In this document: positions 43,312 to 53,187 of the stretch, one piece after another
Layout: every line of letters begins with the position of its first letter
Position numbering within the stretch: position 1 is the first letter of the stretch
Source of the DNA: Amycolatopsis marina
GTDB taxonomy: Bacteria; Actinomycetota; Actinomycetes; Mycobacteriales; Pseudonocardiaceae
Direction: 5' to 3'
Length of the DNA: 64,000 nt
NCBI RefSeq assembly: GCF_900111885.1
Contig: NZ_FOKG01000002.1
Location: forward strand, 147,825-211,824
Position numbers and translations under genes: made by a program
Notes under the pieces: generated by a model
What the model was told of the DNA's origin: nothing
Seen by the model: the letters and a program-made list of their open reading frames with translations, nothing else
Database searches by the model: none

Positions 43312-43857
43312 GTGATCACGTCCGCGAAACAGCTGCTCTCCGCGCTCGGTAAACCGGCGACAGTGGCCGTGCTGGCCGCTGCCACGCTGACAATTGCCCC
43401 GCTCGCCGCCACCGCGGCACCAACGGCGGATGCCACCGCACCGGGCTCCCCCGCCGTCGCCCCGGCCGAGCCGGGGTTCTCCGTGCAGGGAGCCGGTGAC
43501 GGCACTCCTGCGGGGGCCGTCCAATGGTTCCGCAACCGCATCGGCAGCACCGCCTACCAGGAGCTGTGCGAGAAAGCTGTGGAGAACGCGTACGGGGTGA
43601 CCGGGGTCTGGGCCTCGGCGAACGCACACTGGTTCGGCGCCAGCCCGAAGCACCCCGGCAACCACAACCCTCCGACCGGTGCCTTCGTCTACTGGAACAT
43701 CGGCCAGTACGGCCACGTCGGCATCTCCGACGGCGCGGGCGGCTTCTACGCCACCAGTGTCGGGGGAAGGATCGGCCACGTCACCAAGTCCGGCGGCGGC
43801 TACAGCTACTACCGGGGCTACCGCGGCTGGACCCCCGCAGCAGTCCCCCGCCGCTGA
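43312..43857 (+). CDS. Secreted CHAP/NlpC-like domain protein
   Basis: The 181-residue preprotein has a signal peptide (TVAVLAAATLTIAPLAATAA) and a compact domain with YQELCEKAVENAYGVTG (probable catalytic Cys) and GAFVYWNIGQYGHVGISDGA (probable His). The pattern resembles cysteine peptidoglycan amidases, so the protein may cut the cell wall. It is on the opposite strand to the flanking rpmE and rho genes, which are usually adjacent, and is therefore probably an insertion into the conserved block. Confidence 0.7.
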   Translation: MITSAKQLLSALGKPATVAVLAAATLTIAPLAATAAPTADATAPGSPAVAPAEPGFSVQGAGDGTPAGAVQWFRNRIGSTAYQELCEKAVENAYGVTGVWASANAHWFGASPKHPGNHNPPTGAFVYWNIGQYGHVGISDGAGGFYATSVGGRIGHVTKSGGGYSYYRGYRGWTPAAVPRR

Positions 43858-43868
43858 CAGATACCGAA

Positions 43869-43910
43869 ATGCCGTCAGGGCCAGCTTGTGCAAGCTGGCC
43901 CTGACGGCAT
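43869..43910. terminator. Perfect hairpin, bidirectional terminator
   Basis: ATGCCGTCAGGGCCAGCTTG (43869-43888) and its exact complement (43891-43910) are separated by only TG. It lies 11 bp after the secreted protein gene and 85 bp after the end of rho on the other strand, so it may end both. Confidence 0.85.
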
Positions 43911-43995
43911 CGATGGTGCTGTGGCCGACTAGTCGGTGTCCACAAGCGCGCGGTCGCGAACCCGTCTACGGGCCGTGACCTGCCTGACGGTCCGA

Positions 43996-46026
43996 CTAGT
44001 CGTCGTCCTGGCCGGGGGCCGTCTTGGAGACCTGCATCAGGAACTCCGTGTTGGTCTTCGTCTTGCGCAGCCGGTCGAGCAGCAGGTCGATGGCCTGCTG
44101 CGAGTCCAGTGCGTGCAGCACCCGGTGGAGCTTGTGGGTGACCGCCAGCTCGTCCGGCGCGAGCAGGAGCTCTTCCTTACGGGTACCGGACGGGTTCACG
44201 TCGACCGCGGGGAAGACCCTGCGCTCGGCGATCTTGCGGTCCAGCTTGAGTTCCGCGTTACCGGTGCCCTTGAACTCCTCGAAGATGACGGTGTCACCGG
44301 TCGAGCCGGTCTCCACCATCGCCGTCGCGAAGATCGTCAGCGAGCCACCGTTCTCGATGTTGCGTGCGGCGCCGAGGAAACGCTTCGGCGGGAACAGCGC
44401 GGTCGAGTCGACACCACCGGACAGGATCCGGCCGGATGCCGGGGCCGCGAGGTTGTACGCCCGGCCCAGGCGGGTGATGGAGTCGAGCAGGACCACCACG
44501 TCGTGCCCCATCTCCACCAGGCGCTTGGCGCGCTCGATGGAGAGCTCGGCCGCCGAGGTGTGGTCTGACGGCGGGCGGTCGAAGGTGGAGGCGATGACCT
44601 CGCCCTGCACCGACCGCTGCATGTCGGTGACCTCTTCCGGCCGCTCGTCGACGAGCACGACCATCAGGTGACACTCGGGGTTGTTCGTGGTGATCGCGTT
44701 CGCGATGTCCTGCATGATCGTCGTCTTGCCGGCCTTCGGCGGCGAGACGATCAGCGCACGCTGTCCCTTGCCCACCGGCATCACCAGGTCGATGACCCGG
44801 GTGGTCAGCCGGTTCGGCTCGGTCTCGAGGCGCAGCCGCTCGTTGGGGTAGAGCGGGGTGAGCTTCGTGAACTCCGGCCGCTTCTTCGCGGAGTCGGGGT
44901 CGAGCCCGTTGATGGTGTCCACCCGGACCAGCGGGTTGAACTTCTGCCGCTGCTGCTCGCCGTCACGCGGCTGGCGGACCGCACCGGTGATGGCGTCACC
45001 ACGGCGCAGCCCGAACTTGCGCACGAGCGACAGCGAGACGTAGACGTCGTTCGGCCCGGCGAGGTAGCCGGACGTGCGGACGAACGCGTAGTTGTCCAGC
45101 ACGTCCAGAATGCCCGCGACCGGGAGCAGGACGTCGTCCTCGCGGATCTCGGTGTCGGGGTTGCCGCCACCCTCCCCACGGCCACCACGGCGACGGCGGT
45201 CGCGGAATCGGCGGCCCCTGCGGCCACCGCGCTCGTCATCGTCGTCGTCCTGGCCACCGCGGTTGTCCTGGCCACGGTTGCCCTGCTGGCCCTGGTTGCG
45301 CTGGTTCTGGTTGTTCTGCTGCCGGTCGTTCGGCCTGCGCTGGTCACCACCGCCGCGCTGCTGGTCGCCGCCGCGCTGCTGGTCGCCGGAGGTGTCCTTG
45401 TCCTCACCGCGCTGGTTCCCGCCGGCGTCGGCGTTGCCACCCTGCCTGCCGGAACCGCGGCGACGCCTGCTGCGGCCGCCCTCCTCGCCCTGCTGGCTGT
45501 CGCCCTGGGGCTGCTGGCCCTCGCCGCCCTGTCGCTGCTCGCCCTGCTTGCGCTCGGCGGGCTTGCTGTCGGGCTTGGCGTCGGCGGGCGCGCTGTCGAC
45601 GGGCTTGCGCTCCGCCTGCTTGGCGTCCGCCTGCTTGGCCTCGGCTCGCTTGGCATCGGCCTGCTTGGCCGCTGCTGGCTGCTCCTGCGGCGGACCGCTG
45701 CGCTCCGCGGTGACGCCTTCGAGCGGGAGAGTGTCCTCGCCCGAGGCGCTGCGGCGCTTGCTCTTGCCCTGACGTTCCCGGATGGCCGCGATCAGGTCCC
45801 CCTTGCGCATGCCGGATGTGTCGCCCACGCCCAGCTCGTTGGCGAGTGTCCGCAGGTCAGCGATGACCATGCCGGACAGACCGCCCGCGCGGCGCTTCGG
45901 CGTGGTGCCATTGGCGTCCTGCGGCGTGTGCTCCCCAGCTGCCGCGGCGTCCGCGCTGTCAGCGCCGCCGGCGGGCGGGTTCACCTTGGTTTCCACGTCG
46001 CCGCCCAAAAGATCGGTGTTGCTCAC
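43996..46026 (-). CDS. rho: Transcription termination factor Rho
   Basis: The 676-residue protein has Rho_N (IADLRTLANELGVG, about 53-90), a long disordered region of Arg, Gly, Gln and Asn (about 95-285), the cold-shock RNA-binding domain (GILDVLDNYAFVRTSGYLAG), and the ATPase core with Walker A SPPKAGKT and Walker B-like VVVLLDSITRLGRAYN. The insertion is typical of actinobacterial Rho and adds RNA binding. GTG 46026 has AAGGAAGG upstream. A 300-nt leader precedes it. Confidence 0.95.
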   Translation of the reverse strand: MSNTDLLGGDVETKVNPPAGGADSADAAAAGEHTPQDANGTTPKRRAGGLSGMVIADLRTLANELGVGDTSGMRKGDLIAAIRERQGKSKRRSASGEDTLPLEGVTAERSGPPQEQPAAAKQADAKRAEAKQADAKQAERKPVDSAPADAKPDSKPAERKQGEQRQGGEGQQPQGDSQQGEEGGRSRRRRGSGRQGGNADAGGNQRGEDKDTSGDQQRGGDQQRGGGDQRRPNDRQQNNQNQRNQGQQGNRGQDNRGGQDDDDDERGGRRGRRFRDRRRRGGRGEGGGNPDTEIREDDVLLPVAGILDVLDNYAFVRTSGYLAGPNDVYVSLSLVRKFGLRRGDAITGAVRQPRDGEQQRQKFNPLVRVDTINGLDPDSAKKRPEFTKLTPLYPNERLRLETEPNRLTTRVIDLVMPVGKGQRALIVSPPKAGKTTIMQDIANAITTNNPECHLMVVLVDERPEEVTDMQRSVQGEVIASTFDRPPSDHTSAAELSIERAKRLVEMGHDVVVLLDSITRLGRAYNLAAPASGRILSGGVDSTALFPPKRFLGAARNIENGGSLTIFATAMVETGSTGDTVIFEEFKGTGNAELKLDRKIAERRVFPAVDVNPSGTRKEELLLAPDELAVTHKLHRVLHALDSQQAIDLLLDRLRKTKTNTEFLMQVSKTAPGQDDD

Positions 46027-46333
46027 ACAAGTCCTTCCTTACCGACCCACGCCTCCACGGTGGATCAGCGGACTGCCGCCCGCGTCCGAATTGCGAGACG
46101 GCGTTGTTAGCCCGGTGCAGGCAGATCCAGCTGAGACGCGCGAGTCACAGCGGCGAGGCCGCCAGCACGGGAGTTGCGGGCCTCAGGTGAGGCACGCGGA
46201 ATCGGCCACCGCACATCCGCCTGTGTCTCTGCCTAGATCCCGCAGCGCGGGAACTGTGGCTGGACGGTAGATGCGATCCGAGTTAGCGATCCCGGAACCG
46301 GCACCGAGTGCGGATGCGCACGGTGAACGAACG
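46027..46333 (-). other. Long 5' leader of rho
   Basis: About 300 nt separate the predicted transcription start from the rho start codon. No convincing leader ORF is visible. Rho is known to autoregulate through leader termination in other bacteria, so the length is suggestive. A small hairpin, TCCCGC-AGC-GCGGGA, occurs at 46238-46252. Confidence 0.4.
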
Positions 46334-46339
46334 CCCCCG

Positions 46340-46368
46340 AGGGTAGACCGCCCTGGTACGAGGTGCAA
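46340..46368 (-). promoter_or_regulatory. Candidate rho promoter
   Basis: Minus-strand TTGCAC (46363-46368) and TACCCT (46340-46345) with a 17-bp spacer. It would start transcription near 46333, after the thrB terminator. Confidence 0.45.
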
Positions 46369-46396
46369 CAACCACCCCCACCCGGCGCGCCGGAAT

Positions 46397-46417
46397 GCGG
46401 ATTCGGCAACCGAATCG
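46397..46417 (-). terminator. Hairpin after thrB
   Basis: GATTCGG (46400-46406), loop CAA and CCGAATC (46410-46416) form a 7-bp stem directly after the thrB stop at 46418. It is short and without a U-tract. Confidence 0.45.
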
Positions 46418-47308
46418 CTACTTCGTCACGATCTGCACACCGACCAGGTCGATCGTTAACTCAATGACCTCGAAAGACGTAACGCCGACCGCCTCCGGCA
46501 GTATTCCCTCGCGCGTGAGAGCGAGCACAGTCGGCCCCGCGCCCGAAATCGCAGCGGGCACGCCGTGCTCACGCAACGTGCGCACGAGCGCGGCACTCGC
46601 GGGGTATGCGGGTGCGCGGTAGTCCTGATGCAGTCGGTCCGCCGTGGCGGCCAGCAACAGATCCGGACGCGCGGTCATCGCGTGCACAGCCAGTGCGGCC
46701 CTGCCCGCGGTGAACGCGGCATCGGCATGCGAGACCTGATCGGGCAACAATCCCCTGGTCGCGTCGGTGGACGAACGCTCGGTCGGCACGGCGAGCACCG
46801 GCCGGATGGACGCTGCCGGGGTCAGCCGCTCGGCCCGGAACTCACCCGCGTCGCACCATGCGATCACCAGGCCGCCGAGGAGGCTGGCCGCGGCGTTGTC
46901 CGCGTGCCCTTCGAACTCCGCCGCGAGCTGCAGCGCGTGCGCGTCCAGTTCGCGGTTCGCGATCGCGTAGGCAGCGGCGACACCGGAGACCACTGCCGCG
47001 GCCGATGAGCCGAGACCGCGCGCGTGCGGAATCGCGTTGTGGCAACGCAGGCGGATCCCGGGGACCTCGATGCCCAGGTGCGCACTCGCCCTGCGCAACG
47101 CGCGCACCACCAGATGGGACTCGTCGGTCGGTACCTCGTCCACGCCACCGGCACCCGCGTCGACGACCTCGATCTCCAGGCCCGCTCCGGTGACCTCCAG
47201 CTCGACCACGTCGTGGAGGCCGAGTGCCATGCCGAGTGCGTCGAAGCCGGGGCCGAGGTTCGCGGTGGAGGCCGGAACCGTCACCCGCACCGACCGCACC
47301 GGGGTCAC
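46418..47308 (-). CDS. thrB: Homoserine kinase
   Basis: The 296-residue GHMP kinase has VPASTANLGPGFDALGMALGL near the start, the ATP-binding loop PHARGLGSSAAAVVSGVAAA (about 90-110) and the late GAGPTVLAL. It phosphorylates homoserine for ThrC. GTG 47308 lies 8 nt after GAGG, a site that belongs to the last copy of the preceding repeat, and overlaps that repeat ORF's stop (GTGA). The usual thrC-thrB direct junction is thus interrupted by 152 bp of repeat. Confidence 0.93.
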   Translation of the reverse strand: MTPVRSVRVTVPASTANLGPGFDALGMALGLHDVVELEVTGAGLEIEVVDAGAGGVDEVPTDESHLVVRALRRASAHLGIEVPGIRLRCHNAIPHARGLGSSAAAVVSGVAAAYAIANRELDAHALQLAAEFEGHADNAAASLLGGLVIAWCDAGEFRAERLTPAASIRPVLAVPTERSSTDATRGLLPDQVSHADAAFTAGRAALAVHAMTARPDLLLAATADRLHQDYRAPAYPASAALVRTLREHGVPAAISGAGPTVLALTREGILPEAVGVTSFEVIELTIDLVGVQIVTK

Positions 47309-47460
47309 GTCTCTTGCCTCATTCGCCGGCAGGCCGCACATCGCTCGATGCCGTACCCGACTCGCACACGGTGCATGTCGCCAATCCCATGCCTCATTCG
47401 CCGGCAGGCTGCACATCGCTCGGAGCCGTACCCGACTCGCACACGGTGCATGTCGCTCAT
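47305..47460 (-). CDS. 51-residue tandem-repeat ORF between thrC and thrB
   Basis: ATG 47460 overlaps the thrC stop (ATGA) and the TGA overlaps the thrB GTG (GTGA), so the ORF fills the junction exactly; GGAG lies 5 nt before its ATG. It consists of two units, 24 codons (72 bp) apart, each reading [19 protein letters not shown], with a CxxC pair in each unit. A homologous ORF precedes murA with the shared pattern HRxRxGYGxERCAAxRRxR. The CxxC pairs are not kept in the murA copy. No known family is recognised. It could be a small basic protein, a coupling element or a repeat that merely stays open. Confidence 0.45.
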   Translation of the reverse strand: MSDMHRVRVGYGSERCAACRRMRHGIGDMHRVRVGYGIERCAACRRMRQET

Positions 47461-48521
47461 ACCAGCTCCAGCGCCGCCGCCACCGCGCCCGGGTCCACCG
47501 CGAGCGGCTCGACCTCGACGTTGCCTTCCAGTGCGGTCGCGGGGTCCTTCAGCCCGTGCCCGGTGACCGTGCAGACCACCGTGGAACCACGCGGGATCCG
47601 GCCGTCTGCGGCGGTGGCCAGCAGACCGGCGACACTCGTCGCGGAGGCGGGCTCGACGAACACACCCTCCTTGCTGGCCAGCAGGCGGTAAGCGGCGAGG
47701 ATGCGCTCGTCCGTGACCGCCTCGAAGATCCCGCCACTGGAGTTCTTCGCCTTCACCGCGGGCTCCCAGGACGCCGGACTGCCGACCCGGATCGCTGTCG
47801 CGACCGTCTCCGGCTCCGATACTGGAGCGCCGTGCACGAGCGGCGCCGCGCCGGACGCCTGGAAACCGAACATCCGAGGTGTGGTTTCGACCACACCGTC
47901 CGCCGCGTACTCCGCGTACCCGGACCAGTAGGCGGTGATGTTGCCCGCGTTGCCGACCGGCAGGCAGTGGATGTCCGGCGCCCTGCCGAGGACGTCGCAG
48001 ATTTCCCAGGCCGCCGTCTTCTGCCCCACGAGGCGCACCGGGTTCACCGAGTTCACCAGCGTCACCGGGTGGTCGGCCGCGGTCTTGCGGGCCAGTTCGA
48101 GGCAGTCATCGAAGTTGCCGTCCACCTGCAGGATCCGCGCTCCGTGCAGCACCGCCTGCGCGAGTTTGCCGAGCGCGATCTTGCCCTGTGGCACCAGGAC
48201 GGCGCAGGTGAGTCCCGCCCGAGCCGCATAGGCCGAGGCCGAAGCCGAAGTGTTCCCGGTGGACGCGCAGATCACCGCCTGCAGCCCGCTGGCCAGCGCG
48301 TGCGTTATCGCCACGGTCATCCCGCGGTCCTTGAACGAGCCGGTCGGATTCGCGCCCTCGACCTTGAGGTAGACCTCGCAACCGGTGAGCGCGGACAGGT
48401 GCGGCGCGGCAAGGAGCGGAGTGTTGCCCTCCCCGAGGGTCACCACGGTGGCGCCCTCCGGGATCGGAATCCGATCCGCGTAGGCGTTGATGATTCCGGG
48501 CCAACCCGGTGTGGTCGACAT
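47457..48521 (-). CDS. thrC: Threonine synthase
   Basis: The 354-residue PLP enzyme has the lysine in [16 protein letters not shown], the SSG/ASTGNT loop [18 protein letters not shown] and the phosphate-binding [13 protein letters not shown]. It converts O-phosphohomoserine to threonine. The start GTG/ATG at 48521 is 7 bp after hom. It ends in an ATGA overlap with the 51-residue repeat ORF. Confidence 0.94.
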   Translation of the reverse strand: MSTTPGWPGIINAYADRIPIPEGATVVTLGEGNTPLLAAPHLSALTGCEVYLKVEGANPTGSFKDRGMTVAITHALASGLQAVICASTGNTSASASAYAARAGLTCAVLVPQGKIALGKLAQAVLHGARILQVDGNFDDCLELARKTAADHPVTLVNSVNPVRLVGQKTAAWEICDVLGRAPDIHCLPVGNAGNITAYWSGYAEYAADGVVETTPRMFGFQASGAAPLVHGAPVSEPETVATAIRVGSPASWEPAVKAKNSSGGIFEAVTDERILAAYRLLASKEGVFVEPASATSVAGLLATAADGRIPRGSTVVCTVTGHGLKDPATALEGNVEVEPLAVDPGAVAAALELV

Positions 48522-48528
48522 CTTCGCC

Positions 48529-49836
48529 TCAGTCCTCGCCTTCCACGCGCATCACGCTGACGACCTCGCGCACGACGTCGAGCCGCCCGATCTCTTCCAC
48601 GGTGGCCCGCAGCGCGGCGTCCGGTGCCAGATGCGTGACGATAACCAGGCTCGCGGTGGAATGCCGGTCCCGCTGCCGGACCGCCGCGATGCTCACATCA
48701 TGCGCCGCGAACGCCTGCGCGACCTGGGCCAGCACACCCGCACGGTCGGCGACGTCGAGGCTCACGTGGTAACGCGTCAGCGTGCGGCCCATCGGGCTCA
48801 CCGGGAGCGCCGCGTGCGCCGATTCGCGCGGACCCCGGCCACCGACGACGCGGTTACGGGCGACGGCGACGAGGTCGCCGAGCACCGCGCTCGCGGTGGG
48901 CGCGCCGCCCGCGCCCTGACCGTAGAACATCAGCTCACCAGCGGCATCGGCCTCGACGTAGACGGCGTTGAAGGCGCCGTTGACCCCGGCCAGCTGGTGG
49001 CTGCGCGGGATCATCACCGGGTGCACGCGGGCCGAGACGGACTCGGCCCCGTTCTCGTCGATGACCCGCTCACAGATGGAGAGCAGCTTGACCGTCCGGC
49101 CCAGCACCCTGGCCGCGACGATGTCGGAGGCACTGACCCCGCCGATGCCCTCGCGGTAGACATCGGCCGCGGTCACCCTGGTGTGGAAGGCAAGCGAGGC
49201 AAGGATCGCCGCCTTGGACGCGGCGTCGTAGCCGTCCACGTCGGCGGTCGGGTCGGCCTCGGCGTAACCCAGCCTGCTCGCCTCGTCCAGGGTCTCGGCG
49301 TAGCCGGCCCCTGTCGAGTCCATTGCGGACAGGATGTAGTTGGTGGTGCCGTTGACGATGCCCATCACCCGGGTGATGCGGTCCCCGGCCATGGACTCGC
49401 GCAGTGGCCGAAGCAACGGGATCGCACCTGCGACGGCAGCCTCGAAGTACAGGTCGGCACCGGAGGCGTCGGCGGCCTCGGCCAGCTCACCCGAGTACTC
49501 GGCGAGCAGGGCCTTGTTGGCCGTGACGACGGACTTGCCCTTCTGCAACGCCGACAGCAGCCAGCTGCGTACCGGCTCGATTCCGCCGATCAGCTCGACG
49601 ACGACGTCGATGTCGGAGTCGATCAGTTCTGCCGCGTCGGCGGTGAGCAGTTCCTGGGGCAACTCGGGATGCTTGTCCGGTCGCCGCACGGCGATGCCGG
49701 CCAGCTCGATCGGTGCACCCACCCTCGCCGCGAGTTCGTCGGCCTGCTCGGTCAGCAGCCGCACGACCTCGCCGCCGACGGTCCCGCACCCGAGCAAGGC
49801 AACCTTGATCGGGGGAACGCGGCCCTGATCGCTCAC
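48529..49836 (-). CDS. hom: Homoserine dehydrogenase
   Basis: The 435-residue enzyme has the NAD(P)-binding [17 protein letters not shown], the substrate loop [14 protein letters not shown], catalytic [19 protein letters not shown] and a C-terminal ACT domain ([20 protein letters not shown]) for threonine feedback. Two GTG starts have identical GGAGGTGTC sites: 49836 and, 75 bp upstream and in frame, 49911, which overlaps the lysA stop. The shorter form matches most homologues; the longer would add a 25-residue Gly/Glu-rich N-terminus. Confidence 0.93.
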   Translation of the reverse strand: MSDQGRVPPIKVALLGCGTVGGEVVRLLTEQADELAARVGAPIELAGIAVRRPDKHPELPQELLTADAAELIDSDIDVVVELIGGIEPVRSWLLSALQKGKSVVTANKALLAEYSGELAEAADASGADLYFEAAVAGAIPLLRPLRESMAGDRITRVMGIVNGTTNYILSAMDSTGAGYAETLDEASRLGYAEADPTADVDGYDAASKAAILASLAFHTRVTAADVYREGIGGVSASDIVAARVLGRTVKLLSICERVIDENGAESVSARVHPVMIPRSHQLAGVNGAFNAVYVEADAAGELMFYGQGAGGAPTASAVLGDLVAVARNRVVGGRGPRESAHAALPVSPMGRTLTRYHVSLDVADRAGVLAQVAQAFAAHDVSIAAVRQRDRHSTASLVIVTHLAPDAALRATVEEIGRLDVVREVVSVMRVEGED

Positions 49837-49920
49837 GACACCTCCTGTGTTCTGCGGGACACCCGTACCCGGTCGGCCTTCGTGAGCAGCGGTCTCGCGA
49901 TTTTCGCTCACGACACCTCC
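49829..49920. repeat. 17-bp direct repeat carrying RBS and start of hom
   Basis: TCGCTCACGACACCTCC occurs at 49829-49845 and 49904-49920, 75 bp apart. On the minus strand each copy contains GGAGG, GTG and AGC. The upstream copy is also the last codons and stop of lysA. Confidence 0.9.
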
Positions 49921-51347
49921 AGGCGCAGCATGTCCTCGGTCGTCTCGCGGCGCAGCAGCAGCCGGGCGCTGCCGTTGCGTACGGCGACCACAGCGGGACG
50001 CGGCTGCCGGTTGTAGTTGCTCGCCATCGAGTAGCAGTACGCACCGGTCGCCGCGACCGCCACCAGGTCGCCCGGTGACAGGGTGTCGGGTAGCCAGCAG
50101 TCACGGACCACGATGTCGCCGGACTCACAGTGCTTGCCCACAACGCGGGACAGCGCGGCACCCACCCCGCTGGGCTGCCCGTCGTCACTCGCACGGGAGA
50201 CCAGCCTGCAGTCGTAGGCCGCGTCGTAGAGCGCCGTGCGGATGTTGTCGCTCATCCCGCCGTCGACGCTGACATAGCGCCGCATGCTGTCGTCGCCGAG
50301 CGAGAGGTCCTTGATGGTGCCGATTTCGTACAGCGTCACCGTTCCCGGCCCCGCGATGGCGCGGCCGGGTTCGCCCGCGATCCGCGGAACCGGCAGGCCG
50401 GCGAACTCGCACTCCTTGCGGACGATCTCCCTGATCTGGGTGATCATCTGCGCGGGCGGCGGAGGATTGTCCTTGTCGGTGTACGCGATACCGAAACCAC
50501 CGCCAAGGTCCACAATGGACAACTGTTTGACCAGTTCGTCCCCGTGCTCCTTGCCGAGTTCGGAGATCAACCCGATGACCCGGCGCGCCGCGACCTCGAA
50601 GCCGTCGGCGTCGAAGATCTGCGAACCGATGTGGCTGTGCAGCCCGACCAGTCGCAGGGACGGAGCGTTGAGCACCCGCCGGACGGCTTCGGCCGCGTCT
50701 CCGGAGGCGAGGGAGAAGCCGAACTTCTGGTCCTCGTGCGCGGTCGCGATGAACTCGTGGGTGTGCGCCTCGACACCGACCGTGACCCGGATCAGTACGG
50801 ACTGGACGACGCCGTTGCGAGCGGCGATGTCGGCCAGCCTGGCGATCTCGTAGTACGAGTCGAGCACGACCGTGCCGATCCCGGCCTCGACGGCCTCTTC
50901 GAGCTCCGGCACGGACTTGTTGTTGCCGTGGAAGGTGATCCGCTCGACGGGGAAGTTCGCGCGCAGGGCGACGGCGAGTTCACCACCGCTGCAGATATCG
51001 AGGCTCAGGCCCTCCTTCGCGACCCACTTGGCGATCTCGGTGGAGAGGAACGCCTTGGCTGCGTAGTGCACCAGGGACGGATCGTCGAACGCGTTGGCGT
51101 ACTCGGCACAGCGGGACTTGAAGTCCGCCTCGTCGATCACGAACAGCGGCGTTCCGTAGTTCTGGGCCAGCTCGCGTACGTCCACACCGGCGATACGGAC
51201 GACACCGTCCGAGCCGCGGTAGGTGTTGCGCGGCCATACCTTCGGGTACAACCGATCAAGCTCATCCGATGTGGACGGAGGAAAGCCGGACTGGTCGGCG
51301 TGCGGGTAAACCTCGGCGTGCCGAGGACCCGCTGGGTGAGCGCACAT
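49908..51347 (-). CDS. lysA: Diaminopimelate decarboxylase
   Basis: The 479-residue PLP enzyme has the cofactor-binding [17 protein letters not shown] with Lys, LHSHIGSQI, the EPGRAI loop in [13 protein letters not shown] and the second-subunit Cys in [11 protein letters not shown]. It makes lysine from meso-DAP. ATG 51347 is chosen; it starts 8 bp after the argS stop and its stop overlaps the upstream hom GTG. Its last codons are the source of the repeat at the hom start. Confidence 0.94.
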   Translation of the reverse strand: MCAHPAGPRHAEVYPHADQSGFPPSTSDELDRLYPKVWPRNTYRGSDGVVRIAGVDVRELAQNYGTPLFVIDEADFKSRCAEYANAFDDPSLVHYAAKAFLSTEIAKWVAKEGLSLDICSGGELAVALRANFPVERITFHGNNKSVPELEEAVEAGIGTVVLDSYYEIARLADIAARNGVVQSVLIRVTVGVEAHTHEFIATAHEDQKFGFSLASGDAAEAVRRVLNAPSLRLVGLHSHIGSQIFDADGFEVAARRVIGLISELGKEHGDELVKQLSIVDLGGGFGIAYTDKDNPPPPAQMITQIREIVRKECEFAGLPVPRIAGEPGRAIAGPGTVTLYEIGTIKDLSLGDDSMRRYVSVDGGMSDNIRTALYDAAYDCRLVSRASDDGQPSGVGAALSRVVGKHCESGDIVVRDCWLPDTLSPGDLVAVAATGAYCYSMASNYNRQPRPAVVAVRNGSARLLLRRETTEDMLRLEVS

Positions 51348-51355
51348 AAGTCTCT

Positions 51356-53017
51356 CTACATCCGTTCCGGAGCCGAAACGCCGAGCAGCGCCAGTCCGTT
51401 GGCGAAGACCTGCCGGGCGGCATCGCACAGCGTGAGCCGCGCGTGGGTCAGCGGGGTGGCCTCCTCGTCGCCCTGTGGCAGGACACGCGCGACGTCGTAG
51501 AACTTGTGGTACGCCGACGCCAGCGATTCGAGGTAGCGGGCGACGCGGTGCGGTTCGCGCAACTCGGCCGCCTTCGTGAGCACGCTCGGGAACTCCCCGA
51601 TCGTGCGGATCAGGTCACCCTCCCTCGGCAGGGTGAGCAGGCTGAGATCGGCGTCGCCGGGGTCTCCGTCGGCGATACCGAGGTCGGCCGCGTTGCGCCG
51701 CAGCGAGCACAGCCGGGCGTGGGCGTACTGGACGTAGTACACCGGGTTGTCGTTGCTGTGCTTGCGCAAGAGGTCCAGATCGATGTCCAGAGTGGAGTCG
51801 ACCGAGTAGCGGGTCAGCTCGTACCGTGCGGCGTCCACCCCGACCACCTCGACGAGGTCGTCCATGGTGATGACGGTGCCCGCCCGCTTGCTCATCCGCA
51901 CGGGCTTGCCGTCACTGACGAGGTTGACCATCTGGCCGATCAGCACCTCGACGACGTCGGGGTCGTCACCCATCGCGGCCGCGGCCGCCTTGAGCCGGGC
52001 GATGTATCCGTGGTGGTCGGCACCGAGCATGTAGATGCAGAGGTTGAACCCCCGCTCGCGCTTGTCCCGCAGATAGGCGATGTCCCCGGCGATGTACGCG
52101 GGAACCCCGTCGTTCTTGATGACCACGCGGTCCTTGTCGTCACCGTGCTCGGTGGTGCGCAGCCACCACGCGCCGTCCTTGGCGTACAGGCTGCCGGTCT
52201 CCTTGAGGTGCGCGACGGCGCGATCCACGGCACCGGACGCGTGCAGGGAGTCCTCGTGGAAGTACACGTCGAAGTCGGTGCCGAACTCGTGCAGGCTCTT
52301 CTTGATCTCACTGAACATGAGGTCGACGCCGACCCTGCGGAAGATCTCGTCGCGCTCGACCTCGGGCTGCGACAGCGCACTGGGCTCCTGCCGGATCACC
52401 TCCGCGGCGATGTCGGACAGGTACGCGCCCGCGTACCCGTTCTCCGGAGCAGGCTCACCCTTGGCCGCCGCGACCAGCGAGCCGACGAAACGGTCGATCT
52501 GTGCGCCGGCGTCGTTGAAGTAGTACTCGCGGGTGACCTTCGCGCCCTGCGCGGTGAGCAGCCTGCCGAGCGCGTCGCCGACGGCTGCCCAACGGGTCCC
52601 GCCGAGGTGGATGGGACCGGTGGGGTTCGCGGAGACGAACTCCAGGTTGATCACCCGGCCGGCGAGAGCCGCACCCGTGCCGTACGCGTCACCGGCGGCG
52701 AGCACCCTGCGGACCACCTCGCCCTGCGCGTCGGCCGCCAGGCGCAGGTTCAGGAAGCCGGGGCCGGCGATCTCGACACTCGCGATGCCGTCGGTGCCGG
52801 CGAGCTCGTCCGCGAGAGCCTGGGCGAAGTCGCGGGGAGCAAGCCCTACTTTCTTCGCTACCTGCAGCGCCAGGTTGGTCGCGTAGTCTCCGTGTTCAGG
52901 ATTTCGCGGGCGCTCGATCGTCACCGGGTCCGGGAGGACGGCGTGGTCGAGGCCACGGGAGGACAGAACCTGCTTGGCGGAGGCGCGGACCAGGTCGGCG
53001 AGAGCGGCGGGAGTCAC
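51356..53017 (-). CDS. argS: Arginyl-tRNA synthetase
   Basis: The 553-residue class I enzyme has the signature [21 protein letters not shown] in place of HIGH, the KMSK-region motif [15 protein letters not shown] and an N-terminal Add-1 domain ([18 protein letters not shown]). GTG 53017 is chosen from family length; a frame upstream to 53167 is not used. A tRNA-Arg gene lies about 3 kb away on the other strand, as in some relatives. Confidence 0.95.
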   Translation of the reverse strand: MTPAALADLVRASAKQVLSSRGLDHAVLPDPVTIERPRNPEHGDYATNLALQVAKKVGLAPRDFAQALADELAGTDGIASVEIAGPGFLNLRLAADAQGEVVRRVLAAGDAYGTGAALAGRVINLEFVSANPTGPIHLGGTRWAAVGDALGRLLTAQGAKVTREYYFNDAGAQIDRFVGSLVAAAKGEPAPENGYAGAYLSDIAAEVIRQEPSALSQPEVERDEIFRRVGVDLMFSEIKKSLHEFGTDFDVYFHEDSLHASGAVDRAVAHLKETGSLYAKDGAWWLRTTEHGDDKDRVVIKNDGVPAYIAGDIAYLRDKRERGFNLCIYMLGADHHGYIARLKAAAAAMGDDPDVVEVLIGQMVNLVSDGKPVRMSKRAGTVITMDDLVEVVGVDAARYELTRYSVDSTLDIDLDLLRKHSNDNPVYYVQYAHARLCSLRRNAADLGIADGDPGDADLSLLTLPREGDLIRTIGEFPSVLTKAAELREPHRVARYLESLASAYHKFYDVARVLPQGDEEATPLTHARLTLCDAARQVFANGLALLGVSAPERM

Positions 53018-53187
53018 TCGTCGAATTCTAAGTGCGACCTGGTCCCGGCCCCGCGCGTGGGTGAGGTATGGCCACTCGTCAGCCGGTCGACACGCTCCCG
53101 CACCCCAGGTGGTGACCGAGTTGACGACGATCCGACACCGGGTCCCTACACTGGACCGGCGGTACACCTCGACGAAACGCGGGAGTC

